Below the pieces are notes generated by a model. That model worked only from the letters and a program-made list of their open reading frames with translations. It searched no databases and had not been told where the DNA came from. DNA of 64,000 nucleotides from Xenorhabdus sp014467285 (GTDB lineage Bacteria; Pseudomonadota; Gammaproteobacteria; Enterobacterales; Enterobacteriaceae): contig NZ_NKHR01000010.1 in the NCBI RefSeq assembly GCF_014467285.1, positions 62,001 to 126,000 on the forward strand, in the 5' to 3' direction. The translations under genes were made by a program, and so were the position numbers. Positions 17,532 through 26,792 of the stretch are shown one piece after another (positions within the stretch are counted from its first letter, which is position 1; each line of letters starts with the position of its first letter).

Positions 17532-17936
17532 ATGTACGCTAATACCCAAGCAGGTGGCACAGATATGGCAATAATACCAGATGTCTGCCTGACACCAACG
17601 CCCCCGTTGCCACCATTACCAATACCTTATCCCAATTTTGCGCAAGGTACGACTGGTATCAGTCCCAGTACCACCAATATTCTTTTTATGGGGAGTCCTG
17701 CCCATAACATGTCAACAAACATTGCTATGACGAATGGAGATAATGCCGGTGTTAATCTTGGCGTTGTTTCAGGTACGGTAATGGGACCATCCCGTCATAC
17801 GCTGGGCGCTAATAGTGTGCTGATTAAAGGTTCACCAGCAACCCGTTTATCAAGCCTGACCATGCAGAACTCAACCAATACCATGGGATCACGTTCCGCC
17901 CCTAGCCAGATAAAAGTCGATATTTCAGGTGCCTGA
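17532..17936 (+). CDS. PAAR-like DUF4150 domain protein
   Basis: 134 residues, a stand-alone PAAR-like tip protein. The start carries the family phrase PDVCLTPTPPLPPLPIPYPN, followed by PSTTNILFMGSPAHNMS and the Gly-rich LGVVSGTVMGPSRHTLGANS. No toxin extension is present, so it would be a structural tip or bind separate cargo. Shine-Dalgarno aaggagg 7 bases before the ATG. Confidence 0.85.
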   Translation: MYANTQAGGTDMAIIPDVCLTPTPPLPPLPIPYPNFAQGTTGISPSTTNILFMGSPAHNMSTNIAMTNGDNAGVNLGVVSGTVMGPSRHTLGANSVLIKGSPATRLSSLTMQNSTNTMGSRSAPSQIKVDISGA

Positions 17937-17955
17937 TTCACCTTGTTTTTTTATT

Positions 17956-17990
17956 CCTCAATGAATCCCTCAATGAATCCCTCAATGAGG
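17956..17990 (+). repeat. 12-base tandem repeat before tssJ
   Basis: Three units of cctcaatgaatc (17956-17967, 17968-17979, and a partial unit 17980-17990) lie between the DUF4150 stop and the tssJ start. Each unit carries an in-frame ATG for an alternative, longer tssJ reading frame. Confidence 0.7.
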
Positions 17991-18032
17991 CTAAATCAAT
18001 CGCTGATTACAAAATGGAAAATGGGGGAAATC

Positions 18033-18617
18033 ATGGACAATGCAGGGAATATTCCCCATGAAAAACGACCTTTTTCTGATAAAACAAAGAGAGTTTTGAT
18101 AAACAAATTAAATTTAAATATCAGATGGATAAGAATGATATTATTCTCTCTTGTTTTGATGGCATTCACAGGATGTTCTTCATCACCAGAACAGAAAAAA
18201 TTGCCACCCTATAAATTGATTTTTGATATCCCAATTAACGCGAATAACTCAGCCCCACTGAAAATACACGTTATCTTGTTGAAATCCAATGTAGAGTTTA
18301 TGTCTGCTGATTTCTTTTCACTACAAGAAAAAGCAGAAGCTGTATTGGGCAATAAACTGGTGAATGCTGATCAGTTTTTTTTACTGCCTGCCCAAAATAA
18401 ACGATTCTGGTTTGAAAAAAATACGCCAGAAGCCAGCTACATCGGAATTTTCGCTGAATATAAACAATTGAATGGGAAAAAATGGCGCATCTCATTCCCC
18501 GTCCCCGAACCTGAACAACCTGCTTTTTACCAATTTTGGGCCTCATCGCCAGACGAATTAGACATATACATTCAAGTCACAGGCAACGGTTTGAATCTTA
18601 TCAATAAAGACAATTAA
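18033..18617 (+). CDS. tssJ: TssJ outer-membrane lipoprotein
   Basis: With the ATG at 18033 (preceded by gggggaaatc) the product is 194 residues. The lipobox is AFTGC with Cys at position 48 after the hydrophobic segment MILFSLVLMAFTG; the mature protein has the TssJ transthyretin-like pattern (LKIHVILLKSN, FFLLPAQNKRFWFE, YIGIFAEYKQL, WRISFPVPEPEQPAFYQFW). TssJ anchors the TssLM complex in the outer membrane. The N-terminal leader ahead of the lipobox is unusually long for a signal peptide; a start nearer 18136 is possible, and the open frame also extends upstream to 17943. Confidence 0.88.
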   Translation: MDNAGNIPHEKRPFSDKTKRVLINKLNLNIRWIRMILFSLVLMAFTGCSSSPEQKKLPPYKLIFDIPINANNSAPLKIHVILLKSNVEFMSADFFSLQEKAEAVLGNKLVNADQFFLLPAQNKRFWFEKNTPEASYIGIFAEYKQLNGKKWRISFPVPEPEQPAFYQFWASSPDELDIYIQVTGNGLNLINKDN

Positions 18618-18642
18618 TGTATGCCGCAAGGGAAGGAACTGG

Positions 18643-19983
18643 ATGAATAGATCAGAAAAAGTTATCTGGACAGAAGGCATGTTTTTACGTCCCCATCACT
18701 TTCAACAATCTGAAAATTATCTGGAAGCTTATGTCCGAGATTGGGGAATGGCACAAACTTCATATTATTGGGGCTTTTTGACTCTGGAATTGGATCAGTC
18801 ATTTCTTGAGCAAGGCAAGGTGATGGTTTCATCAGCCAGCGGCATTTTTCCTGATGGAACGCCATTTCGTTTTAATGAAGCCCAGGCACCAACGCCCTTG
18901 CAAATTGCAGAAAATCAAACAGGAGAAAATGTCGTATTGGCATTGCCAATTTTCCGGGGAGGAAAAGAAGAGATCATTTTCAGTGAGAGAAACGACTCCA
19001 TGGCACGTTTTGTCAGCGTTGAGTCTGAAGTCAATGATTTTAATGCGATGTCAGTCGGAAGTGCCACAGTGCAGTTTGGGAGAATGCGTCTGCGGTTAAT
19101 GCTGAAATCAGATCTAACACCAGAATGGACTTCATTGAGTATTGTGCATGTTATGAACAGAAGCCGCGATAATAAGCTGCATATCAGTTCACAATTTATT
19201 CCTCCCCTACTCAATTGTCATGCACATCCGCAAGTGGTCAGTTTCATTGCAGATTTGCAGGGTTTGCTGGAACAGCGTCGCCAGCAAATAAGCCAGCGTT
19301 TGTTACAATTGGGACGACGCAACGATTCAGAAGTCATGGACTTTCTTCTGCTGTCATTGATAAACCGTTATAGCGGTCAGGTGAGCCACATACGAAATTT
19401 GCCATTACTGCATCCAGAACGCCTGTTCAGTGAATGGCTACAATTTGCTACCGAATTAGCCAGTTTTTCTCAAACACGAATGCCGGAAGAAAAACTCCCA
19501 ATTTATGATCATGATAATTTGGCAATGTGTTTCGATCATCTGATGTTCGAATTGCGTCAAGGGTTATCAATCATTTTAGAAGAACATGCGATCCTGTTAC
19601 CTCTGACCGAATATTCTCATGGGTTGAATGTGGCCACTTTGCCAGACGTCAACATGCTGAACACATTCAGTTTTGTGTTGGCCGTTTATGCTGATGTTCC
19701 CAAAGAAACGTTGATGAACCGTTTTCCTACCCAGATGAAAATTGCCCCTGTTGGCCGTATACGTGAACTGGTTCAGTTGCAATTACCCGGTATTTCAGTA
19801 TGTGCAATGCCATCCGTCCCCAGACAGATCCCTTGGCATTCAGGCTATTTATACTTCGAATTAGAAAAAGAGGGTGAATTATGGAACCAAATGGAGAAAT
19901 CCGGTGGTTTTGCATTACATCTGTCTGGTGAATTTCCTGGCCTGAACATGGAATTCTGGGCTATTCGTAATCAGCCCAAATAA
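18643..19983 (+). CDS. tssK: TssK baseplate component
   Basis: 446 residues, full-length TssK, the trimeric adaptor linking the T6SS baseplate to TssL/TssM. The family start is unmistakable (KVIWTEGMFLRPHHFQQSEN), and the middle and C-terminal blocks follow (FARLVSVE-like MARFVSVESEVND, PLTEYSHGLNVA, IRELVQLQLPGISV). The ATG lies 26 bases after tssJ with ggaaggaact upstream. Confidence 0.96.
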   Translation: MNRSEKVIWTEGMFLRPHHFQQSENYLEAYVRDWGMAQTSYYWGFLTLELDQSFLEQGKVMVSSASGIFPDGTPFRFNEAQAPTPLQIAENQTGENVVLALPIFRGGKEEIIFSERNDSMARFVSVESEVNDFNAMSVGSATVQFGRMRLRLMLKSDLTPEWTSLSIVHVMNRSRDNKLHISSQFIPPLLNCHAHPQVVSFIADLQGLLEQRRQQISQRLLQLGRRNDSEVMDFLLLSLINRYSGQVSHIRNLPLLHPERLFSEWLQFATELASFSQTRMPEEKLPIYDHDNLAMCFDHLMFELRQGLSIILEEHAILLPLTEYSHGLNVATLPDVNMLNTFSFVLAVYADVPKETLMNRFPTQMKIAPVGRIRELVQLQLPGISVCAMPSVPRQIPWHSGYLYFELEKEGELWNQMEKSGGFALHLSGEFPGLNMEFWAIRNQPK

Positions 19984-20034
19984 CGTAATCAGGCTGAATA
20001 AGAATAATAAAAATAAATAGAGGGAACGTTTCAT

Positions 20035-21264
20035 ATGACGCAAAGCAAAAATGCACATGATTATACGGTGTTTTCTGGTGACTCTCGTGATAACTCCTTG
20101 GTTCATGCCGCAAACCCTCTGTTGAATAGTATCCCGCAGATCCGCCACTCCACAGAACATCCAGATCCAATAGGCTTACGACAAAAATTGATCGATGAAA
20201 TCCGGGGCTTTGAAGTGAAATGCCAGCAAGCCAAACTTCCTTACGAAGTGATCATCGGAGCACGTTATTGCCTGTGTACCGCGCTGGATGAAGCTGCGGC
20301 ATTAACACCCTGGGGAGTTCGTAGTGTCTGGTCCGGCAGTGGGCTACTGGTTACCTTTCACAATGAAACGTGGGGAGGTGAAAAGTTTTTCCAGCTATTA
20401 GCGACATTATCACAGAAACCAAAAGAAAATTTGTTTCTGCTGGAACTCATTAATTTTTGCCTACAACTTGGATTTGAGGGGCGTTACCGCATTATGGATA
20501 ATGGACGCTCCCAATTGGAAACCGTGAAGCAACGTCTATTCCAGTTAATTTATTCAGTCCGTGGAAACCATCCCCCGGAATTATCACCGGTGCTCAAGAA
20601 CACTACGGCACCGAACAAACTCTGGCAATCCCCTTTCCCGATATGGGCCGGTGTCGCGGTGATCAGTTTTTTCGTTTGTATTTTGTATATTGGGTTGAAC
20701 TGGCAATTAGGTGATCTCGCCAGCCCTGTATTAGCCACAATCTATCAAACCAATTTGCCTAACGTGTCAGTTAATGATCGGATATCACCCGCCGTAGCCG
20801 TACCTGCTGTACCTGCCGTACCACCGACGTTGAATCTGCAAGAGATGCTAAGGAAGGAAAATGCCACAAGATTACTGAATGTGGTCGATTCGTTTGACAG
20901 AAGTATCATCACCTTGCAAGGTGATGGATTATTCAAAACAGGTTCCACACACATTAACAGCCATTACTTGAATATTATCAAGAACATTGCTGAGACAATA
21001 AACCGTTTCAAAGGTGAAATTCTGGTTATTGGTTATACCGATGACGTTCCCATGTACAGCGCGAGTTTTTCATCCAACTATGCACTATCACTCGCCAGAG
21101 CCAAGGCAGTAAAAAGAGAACTTCAAAAATATCTGGATCAACCCGCACGTGTCAAAACGGAAGGAAGAGGAGCCAGTAACCCTTTAGTGCCAAATGATAC
21201 ACCGAGCCATCGAGCTAAAAACAGACGTGTAGAAATCATACTGTTAGTGTCTCCTGTAAATTAG
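20035..21264 (+). CDS. tssL: TssL (DotU) with C-terminal OmpA-like domain
   Basis: 409 residues. The cytoplasmic DotU domain (about 25-185) has the family signature ARYCLCTALDEAAALTPWG and FHNETWGGEKFFQ. One membrane helix follows at about 205-225 (WAGVAVISFFVCILYIGL), then a Pro/Ala/Val linker with a short PAVPAV repeat, and a periplasmic OmpA/MotB peptidoglycan-binding domain (VIGYTDDVPMYSASFSSNY, AKNRRVEIILL). The extended form anchors the secretion machine to the cell wall. It lies 51 bases after tssK with an aataaatagaggga leader. Confidence 0.95.
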   Translation: MTQSKNAHDYTVFSGDSRDNSLVHAANPLLNSIPQIRHSTEHPDPIGLRQKLIDEIRGFEVKCQQAKLPYEVIIGARYCLCTALDEAAALTPWGVRSVWSGSGLLVTFHNETWGGEKFFQLLATLSQKPKENLFLLELINFCLQLGFEGRYRIMDNGRSQLETVKQRLFQLIYSVRGNHPPELSPVLKNTTAPNKLWQSPFPIWAGVAVISFFVCILYIGLNWQLGDLASPVLATIYQTNLPNVSVNDRISPAVAVPAVPAVPPTLNLQEMLRKENATRLLNVVDSFDRSIITLQGDGLFKTGSTHINSHYLNIIKNIAETINRFKGEILVIGYTDDVPMYSASFSSNYALSLARAKAVKRELQKYLDQPARVKTEGRGASNPLVPNDTPSHRAKNRRVEIILLVSPVN

Positions 21265-21302
21265 TTTCTCCTGTAAATCAGACGGAGTGAGAAAACTGAA
21301 AC

Positions 21303-24300
21303 ATGTTGAACGCCATTCTTTCCATCATTACCAGCCGGTTAATGTGGAGTTTACTTGGAATAACCGCCATTTCTTCCATTATCTGGTTTATTGGGCCTAT
21401 TATTTCCATCGGCAGCATGGTGCCTTTTGAATCAAATTGGGTACGCATAATTACCATCGCCTCATTATTTCTTATTTGGGTTTTAATTCAGTTAGTGCCC
21501 CGCCTTTACCGGGCATGGTTGGATAAAAAAAAGTTATCTAATCAATTGAGCAAGGACAGTAAGGAAAACAAGGAGAATGACGAAAGTGAACAGGTTCAAT
21601 ATACAACAACACTGTCAGAACGTTTTTCTCATGCTTCACGGCTCCTGAAAAACGCCTATTTTTATGGACTGAATACCAAATACAAACCGAATTGGAGGCA
21701 TTTCTTCAATCGACAATACTTATATCAATTACCATGGTATGTCGTTATCGGAGCACCTCATTCAGGGAAATCTACCGCACTGGCAAATTCCGGCCTGCAT
21801 TTTCCATTATCAGACCATTTCGAAAAATCGGCACTGTACAGCATGAAAGGAATTAATGACTGTAACTGGTGGTTCACTAATGACGCAGTCCTGCTGGATA
21901 CGGCGGGACGATATATCACACAAGATACGCAGCCAATACAAGACGCCAGTGAGTGGAAATGTTTCATTAAGCTGTTGAAACAATATCGTACACGCCAGCC
22001 TCTCAATGGCGTCATTATGACTGTCAGTGTGGAAGATTTGCTGAATTTATCCAAGGAAGCCCGTGAACGGCAGGCTTATATGTTACACAGGCGCTTAGCA
22101 GAATTACATGAACAGCTTAAAATCCGGTTTCCGATTTATGTCATCGTCACGAAAACAGACTTATTAAAAGGATTTAATGCTTACTTTGCTCATTTTGACA
22201 AGACGCAACACAATCAAATCTGGGGATTTACTTTCCCGTGGAATAAAACTGACTGGAATATAAGCGATTTTTTTGAACAGCAATATGATCTGTTACAAAA
22301 AAGATTAGATGCAGAATTACCCAATATTTTACTGCAACACAATATGCCTCGGCACTGTGCCGAAAGTTATTTATTTCCACAAGAATTCGCCGCATTACGT
22401 CCATTAATTGGGCAATACCTTGAACTCGTATTCGCTAAATCTGGATTTGAAATTCCTTACTCTCCACGAGGGCTTTATTTCACCAGTGGAATGCAAAAAG
22501 ACGTGCCATTTGATAAGGTCATGGAAAGGCTTAACCATCATCTCCAATTACCAACAGATAATAATAGTTGTTCACTATCATGGAACAATCATCAGGCATG
22601 GCAGAATAATGAGGACTTTTTACATCAACCTCCCATTAATCAGCCTCAAATTCATCAGGCTTATTTTCTGAAGAACTTATTGGGAAATATTTTTCAGGAA
22701 GCGGGACTAGCCAGTTACAACCGCTGGTGGGTATACCGCAGTTATCTGCTGAATGGACTGGGTTATACGATTCTGGTTACAATTTTGGTATTCATTATCA
22801 CCTTATTTTTTACCAGCTATAGCAACAACAAAAATTACCTCATAGAAGTACAGGCTAAGATCCCCCCTATTCTTCGCCAAGGTGCTGAATTAAAAGATGC
22901 TGAGTTAAAAAAAGAAACCAATAATATCGATACTTATTCCCTGCTACCTGTTTTGAACAATCTGGCTAATTTGGCGAAGAGTGAGAAATTTTCACTTGAT
23001 GATCCCCCTCTATCCTACCGGATGGGATTGTATTGTGGTGAACAGATTAGTGATGCAAGCAGAACCCTATACACAAAGACATTAAATTCATTATTGTTGC
23101 CACAAATCGCACAGTTAATAACCTCTGAGTTGCGCCAAGACAAAGATGCTAATGTGGATAGCGCATACAATACGCTGAAAGCTTATCAAATGTTATATCA
23201 GCCCAAGTATTATGACAGTCAGTTTTTACGTAATTGGGTAATGCAATATCTGCAAACCCATTTGCAACCCAGTATTCCCCAAGACCAAGAACAGTTTTCT
23301 CAAATTGACAGACATCTTAAACAACTGCTGGACAATCAAATTGTCACATCACCCTATATCCGTGATAACCAACTGGTGGAACAAAAACAGGCTCAGCTCA
23401 GCAGCATTCCACCAGCACAACGCATCTATACTCATTTGAAGTATAACTTGTTGAATAACGCTAATTTACCGCCGGTAAGCCTGATAACTCTTGCAGGTCC
23501 TCAAACTGAACTTGTTTTTTCGCGTATCAGTGGTACACCGATAACCCAGGGTATACCCGGAATGTTTACTCCGGCAGGTTATAAAACAGGTTTTGGCAAG
23601 GATCTCAACGCGCTTATCGATACGCTGTACAGTCAGGATAGCTGGATACTGGGAAAATATGAAAGAAAACAACCTCCTAAAGAGATCGCATTTTTTGTAC
23701 GCCAGTTTTATATCAATGATTATATTTATCAGTGGGATCAATTTCTGTCTGATATTCGCCTGAACAATATCACCAATATGGAGCAACGCGCCAACATGGC
23801 CCGCTTATTAGCTTCAAATCTTTCTCCCATGCGTCATCTGCTGATTAATATCAGTAAGAATGTCACCTTGGATGAAGGGCTGAGCAATGGCAAGGCAGAT
23901 AAAATAGGCAATCTCGTCAATAATCACGCTAAATCATTAACAAAACTCGTCCCCAATCAACTGCGACCAGAAGACGAACAACCTACACCAGAACAAACAC
24001 TAAAAGAGCATTTTGCACAAATCACTGCATTGGCAAAAATCTCTGATGGCAAAACCAAAAAAATTCCTTTTGATAATATATTGAAAAAAATCAATGAATT
24101 ATATGAATACCTGAATTCGGTACAAGATGCAGCGAATATAGGTATGCCTGCACCACCAAATAAAATCATTATGCAGCTACAGGCAACGGCTGAACTTCTG
24201 CCCATCCCGTTCAGAAATATGATTTCTTCATTGGCGATGGGTGCCAACAGTGATACGCAGCTCAGTGATATAAAGAATATCGGTAAGCATCTTAACGCAG

Positions 24301-24986
24301 AAGTCAGCAGTTTCTGCAATCAGGCGATTGCCAACCGCTACCCGCTGTCACATAGCGCCCGTAATGATATAAAACCCAATGACATGGCACGAATGTTTGC
24401 ACCCGCAGGCATGATGGACAGCTTTTTCCAGAAGAATCTTGTGGGAAAAGTGGATACCAGCCAACCAGACTGGCGTTTTATCTCAGTAGTGGATGGAAAA
24501 GTATCGCCGGAAAATAAAGAATTACTCAAGCCATTTAAACAAGCTGAGATTATCCGCAATACCTTTTTTACTGGTGAAGCCACTGCGCCTTCATTCCAAA
24601 TCATCGTGCGCACGGTTGATATGGATTACAACATATTGAGCATGATACTGGATGTAGACGGTCAGCAATTACAATATAGTCACGGCCCTCCCGTTTCACA
24701 GCGGTTCAATTGGCCCGGTCCCGGTAAAACAAATCAGGTTCGCATCCAATTGAATTTAGCAGATGGAACAACAGCCAGCTTAATGGCTTCTGGCCCGTGG
24801 GCTTTAAACCGCCTGCTAGATTATGCGAAACCTTTTCCACAACAACAAAGCGCCAGTAGCGATATGAGCCTGTCAGCAACATTCAACATCAATGGTCATC
24901 ATATTTCATTGAAATTTATCCCAAACAGTATTTTTAGCCCATTTCAGCTACCCAATTTCACCTGCCCCAACTTAATAAATTCATAA
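21303..24986 (+). CDS. tssM: TssM (IcmF) inner-membrane component
   Basis: 1227 residues. Two N-terminal membrane helices (about 10-32 and 48-68), an NTPase-like domain with Walker A GAPHSGKS at about 149 and DTAGRY at about 199, a third helix at about 483-505 (ILVTILVFIITLFFTSY), then a long periplasmic part with the conserved C-terminal beta domain (FFQKNLVGKVD, HGPPVSQRFNWPGPGKTNQV). It links TssL to TssJ across the envelope. The Walker motif is intact, so it may be an NTP-binding version. Length is normal. Confidence 0.96.
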   Translation: MLNAILSIITSRLMWSLLGITAISSIIWFIGPIISIGSMVPFESNWVRIITIASLFLIWVLIQLVPRLYRAWLDKKKLSNQLSKDSKENKENDESEQVQYTTTLSERFSHASRLLKNAYFYGLNTKYKPNWRHFFNRQYLYQLPWYVVIGAPHSGKSTALANSGLHFPLSDHFEKSALYSMKGINDCNWWFTNDAVLLDTAGRYITQDTQPIQDASEWKCFIKLLKQYRTRQPLNGVIMTVSVEDLLNLSKEARERQAYMLHRRLAELHEQLKIRFPIYVIVTKTDLLKGFNAYFAHFDKTQHNQIWGFTFPWNKTDWNISDFFEQQYDLLQKRLDAELPNILLQHNMPRHCAESYLFPQEFAALRPLIGQYLELVFAKSGFEIPYSPRGLYFTSGMQKDVPFDKVMERLNHHLQLPTDNNSCSLSWNNHQAWQNNEDFLHQPPINQPQIHQAYFLKNLLGNIFQEAGLASYNRWWVYRSYLLNGLGYTILVTILVFIITLFFTSYSNNKNYLIEVQAKIPPILRQGAELKDAELKKETNNIDTYSLLPVLNNLANLAKSEKFSLDDPPLSYRMGLYCGEQISDASRTLYTKTLNSLLLPQIAQLITSELRQDKDANVDSAYNTLKAYQMLYQPKYYDSQFLRNWVMQYLQTHLQPSIPQDQEQFSQIDRHLKQLLDNQIVTSPYIRDNQLVEQKQAQLSSIPPAQRIYTHLKYNLLNNANLPPVSLITLAGPQTELVFSRISGTPITQGIPGMFTPAGYKTGFGKDLNALIDTLYSQDSWILGKYERKQPPKEIAFFVRQFYINDYIYQWDQFLSDIRLNNITNMEQRANMARLLASNLSPMRHLLINISKNVTLDEGLSNGKADKIGNLVNNHAKSLTKLVPNQLRPEDEQPTPEQTLKEHFAQITALAKISDGKTKKIPFDNILKKINELYEYLNSVQDAANIGMPAPPNKIIMQLQATAELLPIPFRNMISSLAMGANSDTQLSDIKNIGKHLNAEVSSFCNQAIANRYPLSHSARNDIKPNDMARMFAPAGMMDSFFQKNLVGKVDTSQPDWRFISVVDGKVSPENKELLKPFKQAEIIRNTFFTGEATAPSFQIIVRTVDMDYNILSMILDVDGQQLQYSHGPPVSQRFNWPGPGKTNQVRIQLNLADGTTASLMASGPWALNRLLDYAKPFPQQQSASSDMSLSATFNINGHHISLKFIPNSIFSPFQLPNFTCPNLINS

Positions 24987-25024
24987 AAATCGGTAGCGTA
25001 TTTAATCATCAACACGAGCAGAAA

Positions 25025-26101
25025 ATGACTATGAATATTGATGCCTTACTTAAGCCAATCAGCACCGAATCGCCCTGTGGAGAAGATTTGGAATACGATG
25101 CCGAATTTATGGAGTTAGAACAATCCTTGTTCGGAAAAGTAGAACAGCAATTTGGTGATATTACTATTCCCGCAGAACAGCCCAACTGGACAGAAGTAGA
25201 AAAGCAATCCATAAAATTATTGAGTCGTACTAAAGACTTGCGTGTCATCATAGCGCTAACACAATCATGGTTAGAAATGCGGGGATTATGTGGTTATGCC
25301 GATGGTATGGATTTGCTCAGGCAAACACTGGAGCGCTATTGGGAGGAGGTCTGGCCGACACTGGAGTTTGAGGGAGAATATGATCCGTTGTTTCGCCTTA
25401 ATATACTCGCGGCTATTGAAGATGATTCACCTCTTACCTTACAAGTGAAACGTTCCATTCTGCTGAAAAGCATTTCAAAAGAATTGTCATTACAGGAAGT
25501 CTTTTCATTACTTGACGGAACAATAACTGAAATTTGTGGCTATACAGGTGGGCGCACTCGATTGGTGGAAGAATTAAAACAACTAGGTGATAACCCCGAA
25601 ATTACAGCCGTAATAAGTATTCGCGATCACCTTATCGCAATACTGAACATTATTGGCAATAAATTACCAGCAATATATGTGCCTGAATTATCTAATCTTT
25701 TAAAGAATTTAAATAAGGTAATCGAATTTTGCCACGCACCAGTATTTCAATCAGCAACCCATGTTTCTGACAAAAACATTCCTGACAAAGGAAAAATGCC
25801 GGATGCACCAACACCAATCCCCCCCTTTGCGGAACGGACAAACTCCCTATTATCAAAGAATACGGAAAATAAGACATCAACGTATTGGAGCGAAGTAGAA
25901 GCCAACAACCGTGATGAAGCACGCATGTTATTAGAGAAAGCCAAAGACTATTTTCTTAAGTATGAACCCAGTCATCCTGCTCCGATGATGATTGCCCGCA
26001 TTCAGCGGTTAATTGATCGTGATTTTGTTGATATTGTTTATGATCTTGCCCCAGATGGACTAAATCAACTCGAAATCATTTTTGGTCGTCAGGATAACTG
26101 A
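25025..26101 (+). CDS. tssA: TssA baseplate/assembly protein
   Basis: 358 residues. It has the ImpA N-terminal domain (MNIDALLKPISTESPCGEDL, WTEVEKQSIKLLSRTKDLRV, LEMRGLCGYADGMDLLRQTL) and a C-terminal VasJ-like end (DEARMLLEKAKDYFLKYEP, HPAPMMIARIQRLID). TssA primes and coordinates tail tube and sheath polymerisation. The start may be the ATG at 25025 or 25031. The gene is followed by a 139-base gap with a tandem octamer. Confidence 0.93.
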   Translation: MTMNIDALLKPISTESPCGEDLEYDAEFMELEQSLFGKVEQQFGDITIPAEQPNWTEVEKQSIKLLSRTKDLRVIIALTQSWLEMRGLCGYADGMDLLRQTLERYWEEVWPTLEFEGEYDPLFRLNILAAIEDDSPLTLQVKRSILLKSISKELSLQEVFSLLDGTITEICGYTGGRTRLVEELKQLGDNPEITAVISIRDHLIAILNIIGNKLPAIYVPELSNLLKNLNKVIEFCHAPVFQSATHVSDKNIPDKGKMPDAPTPIPPFAERTNSLLSKNTENKTSTYWSEVEANNRDEARMLLEKAKDYFLKYEPSHPAPMMIARIQRLIDRDFVDIVYDLAPDGLNQLEIIFGRQDN

Positions 26102-26163
26102 GACACAGAGTAAAGTTAGCCGTTTCTACTCTTATTTCAACATGCCTTATTAGCGACTCATTT

Positions 26164-26203
26164 CTTATTAACTTATTAACTTATTAACTTATTAACTTAT
26201 TAA
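26164..26203 (+). repeat. Tandem octamer (cttattaa x5) upstream of tssB
   Basis: Five head-to-tail copies of cttattaa fill 26164-26203, ending 37 bases before the tssB ATG in the only sizeable gap between tssA and tssB. The position is right for a promoter or leader of tssBC-hcp, and the unit is not a multiple of three, so copy changes would alter spacing. Confidence 0.85.
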
Positions 26204-26240
26204 GCTGTCAAATTAATTAGCCAGTAATGGAGAATTTGCT

Positions 26241-26792
26241 ATGAAATCCAGTGGACAAAAATTTATCGGGCGAAATCGTCCCCCACGTGTACAGATTGAA
26301 TATGATGTTGAACTTTACGGTTCAGAACAGACAATTCAATTACCATTTGTTATGGGGGTAATAGCTGATTTAGCCGGAAAGCCGATAAAACCCTTGCCTG
26401 AGGTCAATGAACGCAGCTTTTTGGAAATTGATATTGATAACTTTGATGAGCGCATGAAATCAATAAAACCCCGTGTTGCTTTTCAAGTCGACAATACGTT
26501 AACAGGGGATGAAAAGCTGAGTGTCGTAATAGACTTTGAAAAAATGGAAGACTTTCAACCTGATGCCATTGCTAAAAAAGTGGAGCCGTTGGCTAAACTG
26601 CTGGAGGCACGGACCCAACTGGCAAACTTATTATCCTATATGGACGGTAAAAACGGCGCAGAACAACTGATCTCCGAAATTCTGCAAAACCCGGCCTTGA
26701 TGAAATCTCTGGCCGAAGCGCCCAAACCTTCAGAAAGTGCTACTGAAACAGAGAATACCCCTGAAGAAGAGACTGAAAATAAGGAGTCATAA
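26241..26792 (+). CDS. tssB: TssB sheath protein
   Basis: 183 residues, small contractile-sheath subunit (VipA/ImpB). Family blocks: KFIGRNRPPRVQIEYDVELY, LPFVMGVIADLAGKP, RSFLEIDIDNFDERMKSIKPR. The C-terminus is acidic and low-complexity (ETENTPEEETENKES). It partners with TssC, whose start follows immediately. Confidence 0.96.
   Translation: MKSSGQKFIGRNRPPRVQIEYDVELYGSEQTIQLPFVMGVIADLAGKPIKPLPEVNERSFLEIDIDNFDERMKSIKPRVAFQVDNTLTGDEKLSVVIDFEKMEDFQPDAIAKKVEPLAKLLEARTQLANLLSYMDGKNGAEQLISEILQNPALMKSLAEAPKPSESATETENTPEEETENKES

Noticed and set aside
26164..26203. CRISPR-like array
   Set aside because: Contiguous 8-base tandem repeat without spacers.
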